Shown piece after piece: positions 61,921-64,000 of a DNA stretch of 64,000 nucleotides. Every line of letters begins with the position of its first letter. The first letter of the stretch is position 1. The position numbers were made by a program, and so were the translations under genes. Source of the stretch: Paracoccaceae bacterium. Its GTDB lineage: Bacteria; Pseudomonadota; Alphaproteobacteria; Rhodobacterales; Rhodobacteraceae. Under the pieces are notes generated by a model. It ran no database searches. It was not told the origin of the DNA and saw nothing but the letters and a program-made list of their open reading frames with translations. The stretch spans positions 170,035-234,034 of the forward strand of contig JAHYIZ010000001.1 of the NCBI GenBank assembly GCA_019429405.1. The letters run 5' to 3'.

Positions 61921-62802
61921 ATGAAGCCTGTCTTCGCCAAATTTTCGATCATCGCCGCAGTTGCGGCACTCACCATGATTCCCGCGCTGCCCGGCGCTGG
62001 TTTTGGCGCTGGGCCAGCATTTGCCAAGAACGAAAAAAGCGAGGCCAAGGGCGACAATGGCGCTGATCGGGGCAACAGGCCCGAGCGCGAGGAACGCACG
62101 CGGGCACAAGGCAACGGCGATGAGGGCGGCAACAAAGGCGGCAACAGCGCTGCTGGCAATTCCGGGAACAGCGGCAACCGAGGTGGCAAGTCCGACACCG
62201 GGGCAATGGCCTCTGAGCTCAAGGGCCTCAATGCCTATCACGCCAGTGCCCAGGCCTTTGCAAACGCGGCACCCAACAGTCAGGTGGGCCGGATCGAATC
62301 CTACCGGGTTGCGGTTGGCGAAGCACAGGCGATTGCGGCTTTGGCCAGCAATGCTGCGGCCGATGCCGCAGATGCCGATGCCGCGCTGCTGTTGCTGCTA
62401 GCCGAACGTCAGGCATTGCTTGATGGCTATAGTGGCCGCACCCCGGAAGAAATCGAAGCGGCAATTGGCGAACTTGTAGCGGGATCGCCGACCTACGACG
62501 TCGATTTGGCAGCGCTCAATGCCGAGCTTCTCGAAGCCACCGGGCATGAAGACGCGCTCACGGGGCTTGCAGATCAGATTCTGGCCGCCGAAGCTGCGGC
62601 ACTTGCCGCAGCTGATGCTGCGGCGCAAGCGGCTGCCGCACAAGCGGCCGCCGAAGCTGCCGAGGCCGAAGCCCTGCTTGCCGCCGCCAAAGGGCGCACC
62701 CTTTCACCCGAAGCCCTCGCATTCTTGCGTGCGCAATTGGGCGTCGTGGAGGGCGAGGCCGCCGAAACTGGCGACGGCCTGCCTCCGGCAGCTACCTACT
62801 GA
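61921..62802 (+). CDS. Exported Gly/Asn- and Ala-rich protein of unknown function
   Basis: A 293-residue protein with a strong ribosome site (AAAGGAGG, 61906-61913). A Sec signal (about 1-35, ending GPAFA) is followed by a disordered region (36-92) rich in Gly, Asn, Lys and Glu. Then comes a folded-looking part (about 98-200, LNAYHASAQAFANAAPNSQVG, with an RTPEEIEAAIGELV helix) and an Ala-rich coiled-coil (about 220-262), ending in PPAATY. I know no named domain. It is probably periplasmic. It is divergent from ilvA (196 bases) and followed by a strong hairpin. Confidence 0.75.
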   Translation: MKPVFAKFSIIAAVAALTMIPALPGAGFGAGPAFAKNEKSEAKGDNGADRGNRPEREERTRAQGNGDEGGNKGGNSAAGNSGNSGNRGGKSDTGAMASELKGLNAYHASAQAFANAAPNSQVGRIESYRVAVGEAQAIAALASNAAADAADADAALLLLLAERQALLDGYSGRTPEEIEAAIGELVAGSPTYDVDLAALNAELLEATGHEDALTGLADQILAAEAAALAAADAAAQAAAAQAAAEAAEAEALLAAAKGRTLSPEALAFLRAQLGVVEGEAAETGDGLPPAATY

Positions 62803-62810
62803 TCGGCGAT

Positions 62811-62835
62811 CGGGGCGGCGCTGGCCGCCGCCCCG
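62811..62835 (+). terminator. GC-rich hairpin after the exported Ala-rich protein gene
   Basis: CGGGGCGGCG (62811-62820), loop CTGGC, CGCCGCCCCG (62826-62835) make a perfect 10-bp stem 9 bases after the stop. There is no T-run, as in many high-GC terminators. Confidence 0.65.
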
Positions 62836-62853
62836 GCACGCACCCTTGCCGCC

Positions 62854-62905
62854 CTGCGCAAAACCCAATAAACCGACCCGAAATCGGAACCCTTTTGCGC
62901 AGAGG
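62854..62905 (+). promoter_or_regulatory. Leader hairpin overlapping the argG ribosome-binding site
   Basis: CTGCGCAAAA (62854-62863) and TTTTGCGCAG (62893-62902) are perfect 10-base complements. The 29-base loop holds an inner CCGA/TCGG stem (62873-62876 and 62884-62887). The right arm ends within the AGAGG ribosome-binding site (62901-62905) of argG, whose ATG is at 62911. It could limit translation or be a ligand- or protein-responsive leader. Confidence 0.5.
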
Positions 62906-62910
62906 CCGCC

Positions 62911-64000
62911 ATGTCCGCACCCAAGAAAGTCGTGCTCGCCTATTCCGGCGGCCTTGATACCTCGATCATCCTGAAATGGTTGCAGACCGAATACGGTTGC
63001 GAGGTGGTAACCTTTACCGCCGATCTGGGGCAGGGTGAGGAACTCGAGCCGGCGCGCGCAAAAGCGCTGCTGCTGGGCATCAAGCCCGAAAATATCCACA
63101 TCGTTGATGTGCGCGAAGAATTCGTGCGCGATTTCGTGTTTCCGATGTTCCGCGCAAATGCGCTTTATGAGGGGCTTTACCTTCTGGGCACCTCGATCGC
63201 GCGCCCGCTGATTTCACGGCACCTCGTGCGCATCGCCGAGGAATGCGGCGCCGACGCGGTAGCGCACGGCGCGACTGGCAAAGGCAACGATCAGGTCCGC
63301 TTTGAGCTTTGCGCCTATGCGCTCAACCCGCATATTCAGGTCATCGCGCCGTGGCGGCTGTGGGATCTGACCTCGCGCACCAAACTGTTGCAATTTGCCG
63401 AGGCGAACCAGATTCCCATCGCCAAGGACAAGCGCGGCGAGGCCCCCTTTTCGGTTGATGCGAACCTGCTGCACACCTCGTCTGAGGGCAAGGCGCTGGA
63501 AAACCCGGCGAATGAGGCGCCCGAGTATGTTTATCAGCGCACGGTGAACCCGGAAGACGCGCCCGATACCCCCGAGATCGTGGAAATCACCTTTGAGCGC
63601 GGCGATGCGGTGGCGATCAACGGCGAGGCGATGTCGCCCGCGACCATCCTGACCCGGCTGAACGAACTTGGCGGCAAGCACGGCGTCGGCCGGCTCGATC
63701 TGGTCGAAAACCGCTTTGTCGGCATGAAATCGCGCGGCATCTACGAAACCCCCGGCGGCACGATCTTGCTTGAGGCGCACCGCGGCATTGAGCAGATCAC
63801 GCTTGATGCAGGTTCGGGGCACCTGAAAGACAGCATCATGCCGCGCTATGCGGAGCTGATCTACAACGGCTTTTGGTTTTCGCCCGAGCGCGAAATGCTG
63901 CAAGCCCTTATCGACAAGAGCCAAGAGCATGTCAGCGGCACCGTGCGGCTGAAACTCTACAAAGGCTCGGCCCGCACCGTGGCGCGTTGGTCGGAACATT
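62911..64000 (+). CDS. argG: Argininosuccinate synthase (N-terminal 363 residues; cut by window edge)
   Basis: The first 363 codons of argG are present, open to the right edge. The enzyme joins citrulline and aspartate using ATP in arginine synthesis. The ATP-pyrophosphatase loop [18 protein letters not shown] is at the N-terminus; [47 protein letters not shown] and [16 protein letters not shown]-type sequence ([20 protein letters not shown]) follow. The start at [11 protein letters not shown] is standard for alphaproteobacteria. Full length is usually about 408 residues, so some 45 residues are missing. A hairpin reaches into its ribosome site. Confidence 0.96.
   Translation, partial: MSAPKKVVLAYSGGLDTSIILKWLQTEYGCEVVTFTADLGQGEELEPARAKALLLGIKPENIHIVDVREEFVRDFVFPMFRANALYEGLYLLGTSIARPLISRHLVRIAEECGADAVAHGATGKGNDQVRFELCAYALNPHIQVIAPWRLWDLTSRTKLLQFAEANQIPIAKDKRGEAPFSVDANLLHTSSEGKALENPANEAPEYVYQRTVNPEDAPDTPEIVEITFERGDAVAINGEAMSPATILTRLNELGGKHGVGRLDLVENRFVGMKSRGIYETPGGTILLEAHRGIEQITLDAGSGHLKDSIMPRYAELIYNGFWFSPEREMLQALIDKSQEHVSGTVRLKLYKGSARTVARWSEH

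Overview
Organism: this is high-GC, gene-dense chromosomal DNA with the content and gene order of the alphaproteobacterial order Rhodobacterales (Rhodobacteraceae/Paracoccaceae). Pointers are a DUF6478 protein, a pyrB / membrane proteins / pyrC-like / plsY cluster, a soluble NAD-dependent formate dehydrogenase operon (fdsGBA-fdhD-fdsD), plant-type GshA, Fe-S-less family-4-like UDG, an uvrC-pgsA-moaD-moaE neighbourhood and many 1- to 8-base start/stop overlaps. No rRNA, tRNA, CRISPR, phage or insertion sequence was seen, and no compositional island, so this looks like core chromosome rather than an accessory region. Layout: 1-10 kb holds a cut-off gene end, a probable lipoprotein, DUF6478 and a partner, a FadH-like dienoyl-CoA reductase divergent from a LysR regulator, an OmpA/GNAT/MoCF overlapping operon, map, an AlgH-like protein and a stand-alone DsbD alpha-like domain. 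10-15 kb is an RND efflux pump with its adaptor. 15-20 kb has a uracil-DNA glycosylase divergent from pyrB, two membrane proteins, a degenerate dihydroorotase and plsY. 20-26 kb has gshA, rsmE, ubiA and a large OmpA-domain protein. 26-33 kb is the formate dehydrogenase operon with its LysR regulator and a recognisable LysR-type operator. 33-45 kb has an SppA-like protease, a 54-residue zinc-ribbon gene, an antiporter, a FolM-like reductase, uvrC, pgsA, moaDE, a possible split MnmC pair, a DMT transporter and a lytic transglycosylase. 45-53 kb has dapA, marR, a nitrilase-family hydrolase, grxC, comF, a BioC/NDUFAF5-like protein, hemH and two L,D-transpeptidases flanking a CAP-domain lipoprotein. 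53-64 kb has an RNA methyltransferase, ABC exporter, tRNA nucleotidyltransferase, CoA pyrophosphatase, Hsp33, a NUDIX protein, a receiver-PP2C phosphatase divergent from an Hpt protein, ilvA, an Ala-rich secreted protein and the start of argG. How the genes work together: most blocks are housekeeping (pyrimidine, phospholipid, glutathione, heme, ubiquinone, molybdopterin, lysine, isoleucine and arginine synthesis; RNA modification; envelope maintenance). moaDE supports the pterin cofactor that FdsA needs, and FdhD probably delivers its sulfur. The most interesting points are: the pyrC-like gene lacks nearly all catalytic metal ligands and probably acts as a structural partner of aspartate carbamoyltransferase; a hairpin runs into the argG ribosome-binding site; an ATAG-N7-CTAT site sits just upstream of a -35 box at fdsG; comF and a methyltransferase-like gene start divergently on the same CATG; and AT-rich intergenic DNA before uvrC carries a perfect DnaA box. 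I found no clearly new multi-gene defence or mobile system.
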